Position numbers and translations under genes: made by a program. 64,000 nucleotides of DNA, from assembly GCA_020073215.1 (NCBI GenBank), contig JAIQFO010000003.1, positions 62,001-126,000 on the forward strand, given 5' to 3'. The notes under the pieces were generated by a model. That model had not been told where the DNA came from. It ran no database searches and was given only the letters and a program-made list of their open reading frames with translations. Below, piece after piece: positions 41,417-49,560 of the stretch. The stretch comes from Terriglobia bacterium (GTDB lineage Bacteria > Acidobacteriota > Terriglobia > Terriglobales > Acidobacteriaceae). Numbering within the stretch: the first letter of the stretch is position 1; each line of letters begins with the position of its first letter.

Positions 41417-44382
41417 ATCGTTCTCAGTTCCTGTTTTCGATTCGACGTGATCTGCCTGGAAAGAAAAGGTGTGTAGTGAGGTATCTATTCGTATTCATTT
41501 TGGCGATTCTGATTCCGGCGGCGCCGATCGGGCTGACAGCGCCGGCATGGGCGCAGTCGCAGGCCCAGTCTTTAGCAACGACCGGAACCTTGCGCGGGCA
41601 AGTGACGGATCCATCAGGGGCGGTGGTTCCGAACGCCACGGTCGCGATCCAGATCTCTGGAGAGCCGGGATCCGGGGGACAGACGCATTCGGCAACGACC
41701 AGCCGCACCGGCGGGTACGAAATCGGAAACCTGGCACCGGGTAAGTACACAGTCACGGCGAACGCACAGGGGTTTTCCGTTTTTGTGCAGAACGACGTGG
41801 GGGTAGCGGCGGGCCAGGTCGCGCAATTCAACATTTCGCTTGACATCAACGTGCACCAGGAAAAGGTCAACGTAGAGGAAGAAACTTCTCAAGTCGACGT
41901 CAACCCCGCCAGCAATGCCAGCGCGATCGTGCTTAGCGGCAAAGATCTGGAGGCGCTTCCCGACGATCCCGATGAATTGCAGCAGGATCTGGAAGCGCTC
42001 GCCGGTCCGTCGGCCGGTCCCAACGGCGGGCAGATTTACATCGATGGATTTACTGCCGGGCAGCTTCCGCCGAAAGAATCGATTCGCGAGATTCGCATCA
42101 ACCAGAATCCGTTTTCCGCCGAATACGACAAGCTGGGCTACGGACGAATCGAAATCTTTACCAAGCCGGGCACGGACAAGCTACATGGACAATTCGCGGT
42201 TGAGGGCAACAGTTCGGGAATGAACTCGCGCAATCCATTTCTCGCCCCCGATCAGACGCAGCCGTACGACTCGGTGATCTACATGGGAAACATCGGCGGG
42301 CCGATCAACAAGAAGACGTCGTTCTTTTTCCAGGCGCAGCGGCGCAACATCGACGAGATCGCGGTCATAAACGCGCCCGTGCTGGATCCGATCACGCCAG
42401 GTCAGATCATTCAACTGAGCGAGAGCGTTCCCAACCCGCGCACCCGCACCAACATCAGCCCGCGGATCGACTACCAGGTCAGCCCGAACAATACGCTCAC
42501 CGCCCGCTACCAGTTTTATCGTGACACACAGCAGAACGCAGGCGTTGGGGGATTTACGCTGCCGGAGGCCGGGTACGACACCACGTCCACCGAACACACG
42601 GTGCAAATCAGCGACACGCAGATTCTGGGATCGAAGGCCGTCAATGAAACCCGCTTCCAGTACCTGCGCGACAACAGCGGGCAGAATCCTGTGAGCACGC
42701 TCCCGACAATCAATGTGCAGGGAGCCTTCACGGGAGGCGGCAGCAGTGGCGGAATGGAGACCGACCACGTGGATCATTACGAACTGCAGAATTACACCTC
42801 GGTATCGCAGGGCAAGCACTTCCTGAAATTCGGCGGGCGACTCCGCACAATTCACGAAGTCAGCACGTCCAGCGCTGGATTTAACGGCAGCTTCACTTTC
42901 CCCGACCTCCAGACTTATAGCAACGCGTTGCAGGGCCTCCCGGACGGTGCTCCGCTGCAGCTTAAGCTCGACACAACAGCCAGCGGCGCTGTTCCCACTG
43001 TTCCGGTCACCGTGACCGATATCGGGCTGTACATACAGGATGACTGGAAAGTCCGTCCCAATTTCACGCTGAGTGGCGGGCTGCGCTTTGAAACGCAGAA
43101 CGCGATTCACGATCATGCGGACTGGGCGCCCCGGTTCGGGTTTGCGTGGGGCATCGGCGGCGGGGGGAAGAGCGCTCCAAAGACCGTGCTACGAGGCGGC
43201 TTTGGCTTGTTTTACGACCGGTTCACGCAGGATTTGGTCCTCAATGCGAACCGTTTGAACGGCGTGACGCAGCTCCAGTACACCGTGCCCCTGCCGCCGT
43301 CCGCCTGCTTCTCGGACCTGAAGTCGCCTTCCTGCACAGGTTCATTCACTCCGCCGACGCGAACGACCTACCAGATCGACTCGAACTTGCACGCACCCTA
43401 CATCATGCAAAGCGCGCTCAGCCTGGAGAGGCAGGTCACGAAGATCGCCAACGTTACGCTTACGTATTTGAATTCGCGTGGCGTGCATCAATTTGAGTCG
43501 CTGAACGTCACTGCTCCCCTTCCGGGCAAACCCGGCTCGCCCCCAACGAGCGAGGCGCCGATCTATCAGTATTCGTCGGATGGAGTCTTCCGCCAAAATC
43601 AGTTGATCGCACGTTTCAACGTACGAGCCGGCGCCAAGCTGTCGCTCTTCGGCTTCTACGCTCTGAACTATGCCAACAGCGACGCGTCAGGCGCGTCGAG
43701 CTTTCCCGCGGATTCGCACGATCTCGCCGCCGATTACGGACGGGCTTCCTTCGATACCCGGCACCGGCTGTTCGTGGGCGGCACGATCGGCCTCCCCCAC
43801 GCGTTCCGCCTGAGCCCATTCATAATCTTCCGTTCGGGGTCACCGTATAACGTCACGGTGGGGCGGAACGACTTGAATAACGACACCATTCTCAACGATC
43901 GCCCCGCATTCTCAAATAATCCTGCGTATCCTTCGTTGACCTCGCCCGGCCACTATAACCCAAACCCCACCGCGTCGGATGTCCTGATCCCCGTCAACTA
44001 CCTCACCGGCCCGTCCAACTTCACGCTTAATGTGCGGCTGGCGAAGACCTTCGGGTTTGGGCAGGAGGCCGGGGGAAAAAACGCGGCGCAAGCGGACGGT
44101 GGATCTCCGGGCGGCGGTGGCTCGCACGGCGGTGGTCACGGTGGTCCAGGACACGGGCCCGGCGGACCTTTCGGGGGCATGGGCCCTGCGACCTCTCGGC
44201 GCTACAACCTGACCTTCAGCATCAATGCGCGGAACTTGCTGAATAAAGTGAATGCCGCCACTCCCGTCGGAGTCTTGAGTTCGCCCAACTTCGGACAGTC
44301 CGTTGCTCTGGCGGGGGGCGGGCCGTTCTCGAGTGCGGCGGCGAATCGGAAAATCGAATTGCAGGCGATGTTCAGCTTCTAG
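41413..44382 (+). CDS. Oar-like TonB-dependent receptor with carboxypeptidase-regulatory domain
   Basis: 989 residues. Signal peptide (YLFVFILAILIPAAPIGLTA), a carboxypeptidase-regulatory-like beta-sandwich (about 58-145, TGTLRGQVTDPSGAVVPNAT), a plug region (IYIDGFTAGQLPPKESIREI, SAEYDKLGYGRIEIFTKPGT) and a large beta-barrel ending in a terminal aromatic (QAMFSF). This is the Oar-like architecture typical of Acidobacteria. Near the C-terminus a Gly/His-rich loop (residues about 895-927, SHGGGHGGPGHGPGG) lies before the last strands and could bind a metal. Transport of large substrates through the outer membrane is the family role; the substrate is unknown. Start GTG 41413 overlaps the preceding stop; GTG 41476 is an alternative. 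Confidence 0.85.
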   Translation: MNRSQFLFSIRRDLPGKKRCVVRYLFVFILAILIPAAPIGLTAPAWAQSQAQSLATTGTLRGQVTDPSGAVVPNATVAIQISGEPGSGGQTHSATTSRTGGYEIGNLAPGKYTVTANAQGFSVFVQNDVGVAAGQVAQFNISLDINVHQEKVNVEEETSQVDVNPASNASAIVLSGKDLEALPDDPDELQQDLEALAGPSAGPNGGQIYIDGFTAGQLPPKESIREIRINQNPFSAEYDKLGYGRIEIFTKPGTDKLHGQFAVEGNSSGMNSRNPFLAPDQTQPYDSVIYMGNIGGPINKKTSFFFQAQRRNIDEIAVINAPVLDPITPGQIIQLSESVPNPRTRTNISPRIDYQVSPNNTLTARYQFYRDTQQNAGVGGFTLPEAGYDTTSTEHTVQISDTQILGSKAVNETRFQYLRDNSGQNPVSTLPTINVQGAFTGGGSSGGMETDHVDHYELQNYTSVSQGKHFLKFGGRLRTIHEVSTSSAGFNGSFTFPDLQTYSNALQGLPDGAPLQLKLDTTASGAVPTVPVTVTDIGLYIQDDWKVRPNFTLSGGLRFETQNAIHDHADWAPRFGFAWGIGGGGKSAPKTVLRGGFGLFYDRFTQDLVLNANRLNGVTQLQYTVPLPPSACFSDLKSPSCTGSFTPPTRTTYQIDSNLHAPYIMQSALSLERQVTKIANVTLTYLNSRGVHQFESLNVTAPLPGKPGSPPTSEAPIYQYSSDGVFRQNQLIARFNVRAGAKLSLFGFYALNYANSDASGASSFPADSHDLAADYGRASFDTRHRLFVGGTIGLPHAFRLSPFIIFRSGSPYNVTVGRNDLNNDTILNDRPAFSNNPAYPSLTSPGHYNPNPTASDVLIPVNYLTGPSNFTLNVRLAKTFGFGQEAGGKNAAQADGGSPGGGGSHGGGHGGPGHGPGGPFGGMGPATSRRYNLTFSINARNLLNKVNAATPVGVLSSPNFGQSVALAGGGPFSSAAANRKIELQAMFSF

Positions 44383-44389
44383 CCTGTTG

Positions 44390-44444
44390 GTGGAGTGCCG
44401 GGCGTTCCCGCCCGGCTGGACGGGCGAGACGCCGGTCGCTCCAC
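44390..44444. repeat. Dispersed hairpin between convergent receptor and argJ genes
   Basis: Outer pair GTGGAG / CTCCAC, inner hairpin CGGGCG-TTCC-CGCCCG, then CTGGACGGGCGAGACGCC, related to the core of the GCAACTG-type repeat. It could stop transcription from both sides. Confidence 0.6.
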
Positions 44445-44455
44445 TGTACAACTCC

Positions 44456-45736
44456 TTATGTGGAATAATCGGCGTTGATCCGCACATACTCGGCGGTGAG
44501 GTCGGTGGTGAGAAATCGCACCGAGCGCGGACCGCGTCCGAGTTGCACGCGAACATCGCAGACCGGCTGCGCAAGGTCGCGGTGCGCCTGCCGCTCGTTG
44601 AACGGGCAAGCGATTCCGTTGTGGCATACTTTCTGCCTGCCGATCAAAATCTGGACTCGGGATGGATCAATGGGCAGGCCGCACCTTCCTACGGCCGCGA
44701 GAATGCGTCCCCAATTCGGATCGGCGCCGGCCCACGCAGTCTTCACGAGCATGGAGTGGGCGATCGTCCGCGCCACCTGCAACGCCTCTTCCCGGCTCCG
44801 CGCCTGTTCGACGAACAGGCGGATCACGTGCTGCACGCCTTCGCCGTCACTGACGATCTGCTCGGCGAGCGACTGGCACACGGCGCTCAGAGCCGCGGAG
44901 AATTTCTTGCGGGTACGAAGGTCTCTAACCCGAGCACCGCTCGCGCCGCTCGCCAGCAGCAACACGGTGTCGTTGGTGGAAGTGTCGCCGTCAATGGACA
45001 TGCAATTCAGCGACTGGTCGCAGGCCTGACCGAGAAGAGGCTGCAGCTCACGCGCACTCGCGCCGACGTCGGTGAACAGGTACACCAGCATGGTCGCGAG
45101 CTGCGGATGGATCATGCCGGCTCCCTTCGCGATACCCAGCACGGTGACTGCTTGCGAGCCCACTCGAAAGCGTGCGGACGCGATCTTCGGCCGCGTGTCG
45201 GTGGTCATGATGGCGTGGGCGAAGGCGCGGACGCCACGCTCGCTGGCGGATCGCGCTGCGATAAGCTCGGGCAACTTGGCGTGAATCTTTTCCGCTGGCA
45301 ATGGCACTCCGATGATGCCGGTCGAGGACGGAAAGATTTCGGCGGCGGGTACACCGAGGAGTTTTCCGGCTTCGCGACACACCCGTTCGCAGGCTTTGAT
45401 GCCGGCGCGTCCGGTGGCGCAGTTGGCGTTGCCGGAGTTCACGACGAGGGCGCGAACGCGGCCACCGGTCGAGTGCAACGACGCGCGGCCCACTTCCACC
45501 GGAGCGGCGACGACTCGGTTCGTCGTGAATAGCGCAGCAGCACTCGCGCCACCGGCAACTGCCGAGCTTCGCTCGGCCTGGACGGGCGAGGCGCCCGTCC
45601 CCACACAAGGCCGTCCCCACACTTCCACCAGCGCGAGGTCTGGCCTACCACTTACTTTAATGCCGGCGGCGACCGCGGAGAAAGAAAACCCCAGGGGCAA
45701 ACGAATTCTCTCGGGAGAGCGGCGCAGCGCGGTCAT
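44456..45736 (-). CDS. argJ: Ornithine acetyltransferase / glutamate N-acetyltransferase
   Basis: 426 residues of the ArgJ family, which transfers acetyl from N-acetylornithine to glutamate and can also make acetylglutamate from acetyl-CoA. The autocleavage site and nucleophile Thr are in KGAGMIHPQLATML; C-terminal part has DPNWGRILAAVGR. Between SGRPDLALVE and SAAALFTTNRVV about 20 to 25 extra residues (VWGRPCVGTGASPVQAERSS) are encoded by a dispersed repeat inserted in frame; in the family this position is a short loop. It may be tolerated, but activity should be questioned. ATG 45736 overlaps the stop of the upstream acetyltransferase (ATGA). Last gene of the arginine operon. Confidence 0.9.
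   Translation of the reverse strand: MTALRRSPERIRLPLGFSFSAVAAGIKVSGRPDLALVEVWGRPCVGTGASPVQAERSSAVAGGASAAALFTTNRVVAAPVEVGRASLHSTGGRVRALVVNSGNANCATGRAGIKACERVCREAGKLLGVPAAEIFPSSTGIIGVPLPAEKIHAKLPELIAARSASERGVRAFAHAIMTTDTRPKIASARFRVGSQAVTVLGIAKGAGMIHPQLATMLVYLFTDVGASARELQPLLGQACDQSLNCMSIDGDTSTNDTVLLLASGASGARVRDLRTRKKFSAALSAVCQSLAEQIVSDGEGVQHVIRLFVEQARSREEALQVARTIAHSMLVKTAWAGADPNWGRILAAVGRCGLPIDPSRVQILIGRQKVCHNGIACPFNERQAHRDLAQPVCDVRVQLGRGPRSVRFLTTDLTAEYVRINADYST
45553..45622. repeat. Dispersed repeat inserted in the argJ coding sequence
   Basis: Carries GCAACTGCCGAGCTTCGCTC followed by GGACGGGCGAGGCGCCCGTCC, almost the same as 37190-37243 and 14170-14218. The length keeps the argJ frame open. 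Confidence 0.8.
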
Positions 45737-46239
45737 GCCTGAATTTTCAACCAGCTCTTTGGTGCCGGCAAAATTGCGAAGGCAGGCAGATTGCCACGGA
45801 TCATCGCCACTTCGTCGCAGCGATAGAGCCTCGGACACTTATAACAGTCCTTGTGAATCTTGTCGGGAAGATCCTGGTGAGCAGCGGCAACGAATCCCAT
45901 GCGCGCGAAAAATTCCGGAATGCGCGTGAACAGGCACACACAGGTGACCTGGTGCTTTTCCGCCTGCGCAAGCAGAGCTTTGACCAAGCGTCTGCCGCCA
46001 CCGCTGCTTTGGCTTGCGGGATCGACGGTAATCGAACGAATCTCGGCGAGATGCACGCCGTAGAGGTGAAGAGCGCCACATCCGATGATGCGCCCTTCCT
46101 GCTCGAGGACGACAAAGTCGCGGACGTTCTCGCAGATCTCCGCGAGCGTGCGCGGCAAGAGAGTGCCGTCGCCGGAGTAGGCGGCGATGAGAGCGTGAAT
46201 TTGTTCGGCATCGGGGAGGATGGCTTCACGCGTGCGCAT
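45733..46239 (-). CDS. argA: GNAT-type N-acetylglutamate synthase
   Basis: 168 residues of the GNAT fold: acetyl-CoA pyrophosphate loop in SQSSGGGRRLVKALLAQAEK, preceded by LAEIRSITVDPA and followed by VCLFTRIPEFFARMGF. The short, kinase-domain-free form and the position between argD and argJ identify it as the N-acetylglutamate synthase of the acetylated ornithine pathway. The C-terminal DLPDKIHKDCYKCPRLYRCD with three Cys is typical of this short ArgA group. It overlaps argD by 14 bases and argJ by four. Having both argA and a potentially bifunctional argJ allows linear or cyclic acetyl use. Confidence 0.85.
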   Translation of the reverse strand: MRTREAILPDAEQIHALIAAYSGDGTLLPRTLAEICENVRDFVVLEQEGRIIGCGALHLYGVHLAEIRSITVDPASQSSGGGRRLVKALLAQAEKHQVTCVCLFTRIPEFFARMGFVAAAHQDLPDKIHKDCYKCPRLYRCDEVAMIRGNLPAFAILPAPKSWLKIQA

Positions 46240-47506
46240 GGATGGCCCCCTTGCGCCGCGGCGGAGCGGTCTTCTCTTTTTTCGACGTATGTCGGTTTGA
46301 GGATTCCGAATTCTTGCGCAACGCCGCGTCCAGGGCTTTGACCACCTGATCCACGTGCCTCTTCTGGATCACATAAGGCGGCAGAAAGCGCAGCACGGTT
46401 TCGTGCGTGCGGTTGATGATAATTCCTTCCTGCAGCAGTTGCCTGGCCACTGCCTTCGCCAGTCCGGGCGAGTCCACTTCCACGGCCTGCATCAGGCCTG
46501 CTCCGCGGACGTCCTGAATCGACTTATGCTTCTTGTCCAGCGCCAGGAGCGCGGCGTGAAAATATTGGCCGAGCTCGCGCACGTGCCTCAGCAATTTCTT
46601 TTCCTCGCGCAAAAACTCGATGGCCACGGCGCAGGCCAGCGGGCCTCCGCCGAACGTGGTGCCGTGCATGCCCGGGTGGATGCAACTCGCAACCCGCTCG
46701 GTGGTGAGGATGGCGCCGAGCGGCAAACCGCACGCCAGGGGCTTGGCGACCGTTACTACATCGGGCGTCAAGCCGTAGTGCTGGTAGGCAAAGTGGCGTC
46801 CAGTGCGGCCGAGGCCGCATTGAATCTCGTCGAGCACGAGCAACGCTCCGCTCTGTTTGGTCAGGCGGGAAGCGAGTTGGAGAAACTCCTTATTGACCGG
46901 GCATACCCCGCCCTCTCCCTGAATGGTCTCGATGCACACGGCACAAACGCTGGAATCGAATTTTCGTTGCAGGTCATCAAGGTCATTGAACTTGACGAAA
47001 CTCACGCCGGGCAAGAGAGGAACGAACGGAGCTCGGTACTTCGGCTGACCGGTGGTAGCTAGCGCACCAAAGGTGCGTCCATGAAAAGAGTTGTCCATGG
47101 CGAGAATGCGCGTCTTTGGCCTGCTGCCGTTCTTGTTGTTGGCTTGCGCAAAGGCGCGGGCGAGTTTGAGCGCTCCCTCCCAGGCCTCGGTGCCGCTGTT
47201 GCAAAAGAAGGCGCGATCCAGGCCGGAGATTTCGGTCAGCAGCCGCGCAAGTTCCGCTTGATATTCGTGGAAGTACAGATTCGAAATATGAATCAACCGG
47301 CTGGCCTGCCGCTTGATCGCCGCCTGGACGGCCGGGTGGTTGTGACCGAGTGCGTTGACTCCGATTCCGCTCAAGAAATCCAGATAGCGGTTGCCGCCGG
47401 AATCCCACAGATACACGCCGCGCCCGCGAACAAACAGGATAGGCTGACGCTCGTAGGTGGGAAGCAAGAGCTTCGCTTCCATGCGCGAAACCGAAGCCAG
47501 GCTCAT
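46226..47506 (-). CDS. argD: Acetylornithine aminotransferase
   Basis: 426 residues, class III PLP aminotransferase. SGIGVNALGHNHPAVQAAIK, FCNSGTEAWEGALKLARA and NSFHGRTFGALATTGQPKYR are family signatures; PLP Lys is in VVTVAKPLACGLPLGAIL. It converts N-acetylglutamate semialdehyde to N-acetylornithine. ATG 47506 overlaps the argB stop (ATGA) with GGAGGTG upstream; a longer frame back to 47992 lies entirely over argB and is rejected. The C-terminus is lengthened by a Lys/Arg-rich tail (SKKEKTAPPRRKG) beyond the usual end. Confidence 0.93.
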   Translation of the reverse strand: MSLASVSRMEAKLLLPTYERQPILFVRGRGVYLWDSGGNRYLDFLSGIGVNALGHNHPAVQAAIKRQASRLIHISNLYFHEYQAELARLLTEISGLDRAFFCNSGTEAWEGALKLARAFAQANNKNGSRPKTRILAMDNSFHGRTFGALATTGQPKYRAPFVPLLPGVSFVKFNDLDDLQRKFDSSVCAVCIETIQGEGGVCPVNKEFLQLASRLTKQSGALLVLDEIQCGLGRTGRHFAYQHYGLTPDVVTVAKPLACGLPLGAILTTERVASCIHPGMHGTTFGGGPLACAVAIEFLREEKKLLRHVRELGQYFHAALLALDKKHKSIQDVRGAGLMQAVEVDSPGLAKAVARQLLQEGIIINRTHETVLRFLPPYVIQKRHVDQVVKALDAALRKNSESSNRHTSKKEKTAPPRRKGAIHAHA

Positions 47507-48288
47507 GCTCTCAGCACCTCCGTGCCGCATTCCAGTTTGGTGAAATAGAACAGCGGCAGAACTTCGACCTGAGCGGCGGGCAGGATGCGCACGCGCCCCA
47601 CGCCGGACTTGAGCGCCTGGGTACAGGCTTCGAGTTTGGGCATCATGCCGCCGCTGATTACGGATTCGCCGATGAGCCCGGCAACCTGCTTGGTATCCAA
47701 CCGAGGCATCACCGAACCGTCGGCCTGCTTTACACCGGGCACGTCGGTCAGAAAAATGAGCGCGTCGGCCTGGCAGGCGATGGCGCACGCGGCCGCCATC
47801 TGGTCGGCATTCACGTTGTAATACTGGCCGTCGCCTCCGAGCGCGACCGAGGAAAGCACGGGAATGCCACCTTCGGCCCAGATGGCTTTGAGCCAGCGGG
47901 GCTCGGAGAAGCAGATTTCTCCGACATATCCCAGGTCGTATCCCGCGTCCTGTTTCTTGCGGGCACGAAAAACGCCGCCGTCTCCGCCACAAAGCCCGAT
48001 CGCCGGTTGTCCAGCCGCGGCGATCGCCGCCACCAGGCTTTTGTTCACAATGCCGGCGAGCACCATCAGGGCAACGTCACGCGTTTCGGCGTCGGTCACG
48101 CGCAGTCCGTGGATGAAGTCACTTTTCTTCCCGAGGAGTTTCAGAGTGCGGGTCAGGGCGCTGCCCCCGCCGTGCACGACAGCGATCTGGTGGCCGTCTT
48201 GGGCGAGTTGCACCACAGCTCGCGCGCACTTGTGAAGGGTGACTTTATCCTCCAGCGCCGCGCCGCCGATCTTGACCACAATCTTCAC
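47503..48288 (-). CDS. argB: Acetylglutamate kinase
   Basis: 261 residues of the amino-acid kinase family: MKIVVKIGGAALEDK with the phosphate-binding Lys and Gly pair, HGGGSALTRTLKLLG (HGGG loop), and DGQYYNVNADQMAAACAIA. Phosphorylates N-acetylglutamate. At 261 residues it resembles the non-inhibited E. coli-type enzyme that lacks the N-terminal arginine-sensing helix. Its ATG overlaps the argC stop by four bases. Second gene of the operon. Confidence 0.94.
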   Translation of the reverse strand: MKIVVKIGGAALEDKVTLHKCARAVVQLAQDGHQIAVVHGGGSALTRTLKLLGKKSDFIHGLRVTDAETRDVALMVLAGIVNKSLVAAIAAAGQPAIGLCGGDGGVFRARKKQDAGYDLGYVGEICFSEPRWLKAIWAEGGIPVLSSVALGGDGQYYNVNADQMAAACAIACQADALIFLTDVPGVKQADGSVMPRLDTKQVAGLIGESVISGGMMPKLEACTQALKSGVGRVRILPAAQVEVLPLFYFTKLECGTEVLRA

Positions 48289-49334
48289 TGCAGACCCTCC
48301 GCCTCGTCCCAGCCGTACATGAGATTCATGTTCTGCACGGCTTGACCGGCCGCACCTTTGAGCAGGTTGTCGAGACAGGAAACGACAACCAACCGGCGGC
48401 CATCGCGCGCGAGGCAGAAACCGAGATCACAGTGGTTGGTGTGCACGGAGAATTGGATTTCCGGCAAACTCGGCGCCGGGAAGACGCGTATCCAGCGCTT
48501 GCCCTTATAGAAATCCCGGAAGCAGCTTTGAATTTCATCCGATGTCGTTTCGTGCTTCAGATGCACGTATATCGTGGACAGAATTCCGCGTGGGATGGGC
48601 AAAAGATGGGGAGTGAAGATCAACTGGCTGGACTTGAGCGCCAATTGTTCGAGGATCTCGCCGGTGTGACGGTGTCCGAAGACCGAGTAGGCGGAAAAAT
48701 TGTCGGCCACCGATACGAAGTGGGTGCGCGCGGTGGGTTCCTTGCCGGCTCCGGATACACCGGACTTTGAATCGGAGACGATGCCGCGATCGCAATCGAC
48801 AATGCCGGACGACAGCAAGGGAGCCAGCGCAAGAATGACGGACGTCGCATAGCAACCGGGGTTTGCTACCAGGGCGGCGGACGGGATCTGGTCCGCATTG
48901 GGCTTCAACTCGGGCAGGCCGTAGACGGCATGCTCGGTGAGTTCCGCCGCAGTCTGGGGGTTCGAATCTTTGAAGCCATAGACGGCACGATGCTGTTCTT
49001 GTTTCAGGCGCCATGCGCCGCTCAGATCGACGATCCGCAGGCCGCGCGTAACCGCCTCGGGAACAAGTTCGCGAGAAACAGCGTGCGGCGTCGCCAGGAA
49101 CAGCAGTTCCACACCCTGTTGCTGCAACGCGGGCCAGGAAAACGGCTGAAGGGGCGAATGGCCATTGCCATTGCCGGAAACGTGCGGCAGGGCGGCGGCG
49201 GACTCGTCAGTTTCCGCACTCCGCCGCAAGAGTAAAGGCGCATCGGTGCGCGGATGACGGCCGAGAAGGCGGGCGAGTTCGAGACCGGAATAGCCGGTCG
49301 CGCCGAGAACCGCGGTTTTGAGTTTCGCCGTCAT
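48285..49334 (-). CDS. argC: N-acetyl-gamma-glutamyl-phosphate reductase
   Basis: 349 residues. NADP-binding loop VLGATGYSGLELARLLGRHP, catalytic Cys in LVANPGCYATSVILAL, SGVSGAGKEPTARTHFVSV and HRHTGEILEQL as family signatures. Reduces acetylglutamyl phosphate to the semialdehyde. ATG 49334 starts just before the dinucleotide-binding strand with an A/G-rich leader (GAAGAAAA); a start at 49382 is less likely. First gene of the arginine operon, with a promoter and two ARG-box-like operators 69-130 bases upstream. Confidence 0.93.
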   Translation of the reverse strand: MTAKLKTAVLGATGYSGLELARLLGRHPRTDAPLLLRRSAETDESAAALPHVSGNGNGHSPLQPFSWPALQQQGVELLFLATPHAVSRELVPEAVTRGLRIVDLSGAWRLKQEQHRAVYGFKDSNPQTAAELTEHAVYGLPELKPNADQIPSAALVANPGCYATSVILALAPLLSSGIVDCDRGIVSDSKSGVSGAGKEPTARTHFVSVADNFSAYSVFGHRHTGEILEQLALKSSQLIFTPHLLPIPRGILSTIYVHLKHETTSDEIQSCFRDFYKGKRWIRVFPAPSLPEIQFSVHTNHCDLGFCLARDGRRLVVVSCLDNLLKGAAGQAVQNMNLMYGWDEAEGLQ

Positions 49335-49402
49335 CAGATTTTCTTCAAGCCGTCCCGATCGGATCGCTGGCCGGTTCCCCACGTGCAGGCATATTTCACT
49401 TC

Positions 49403-49416
49403 GGCATAATTATCCA
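49403..49416. promoter_or_regulatory. ARG-box-like operator 1
   Basis: GGCATAATTATCCA matches 11 of 14 positions of the ArgR core TGAATWWWWATTCA. It lies 20 bases (start to start) from operator 2. Confidence 0.5.
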
Positions 49417-49422
49417 CAGTTA

Positions 49423-49436
49423 TGCATAAATATTCA
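49423..49436. promoter_or_regulatory. ARG-box-like operator 2
   Basis: TGCATAAATATTCA matches TGAATWWWWATTCA at 13 of 14 positions. It lies 89 bases before the argC start and overlaps the expected transcription start. Confidence 0.65.
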
Positions 49437-49439
49437 TTC

Positions 49440-49468
49440 ATGATTCAACGATCCCCGCGAATTGTCAA
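49440..49468 (-). promoter_or_regulatory. argC promoter (sigma-70 type)
   Basis: On the minus strand a perfect -35 TTGACA, a 17-base spacer and AATCAT as -10 (four of six). The predicted start falls near 49433, inside ARG-box-like operator 2, a normal repression geometry. Confidence 0.5.
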
Positions 49469-49512
49469 GTCGAAATCACACCGGAGTGACTTTTTGAGTT
49501 CGGGGTGCGGGT

Positions 49513-49534
49513 GAGACGGGGCAAGCCCCGTCTC
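49513..49534. repeat. Perfect hairpin downstream of the phosphorylase gene
   Basis: GAGACGGGGC and GCCCCGTCTC form a 10-base stem with a two-base loop, 27 bases after the glgP stop. Resembles the other dispersed GC hairpins; may act as a transcript end. Confidence 0.6.
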
Positions 49535-49560
49535 TACGAAACGGTTGAGATGGCGATGGC

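Noticed and set aside
46226-47992. argD extended upstream to 47992
   Set aside because: The extra 162 residues are Arg-rich antisense-like translation over argB; ATG 47506 has the ATGA overlap and a GGAGGTG ribosome-binding site.
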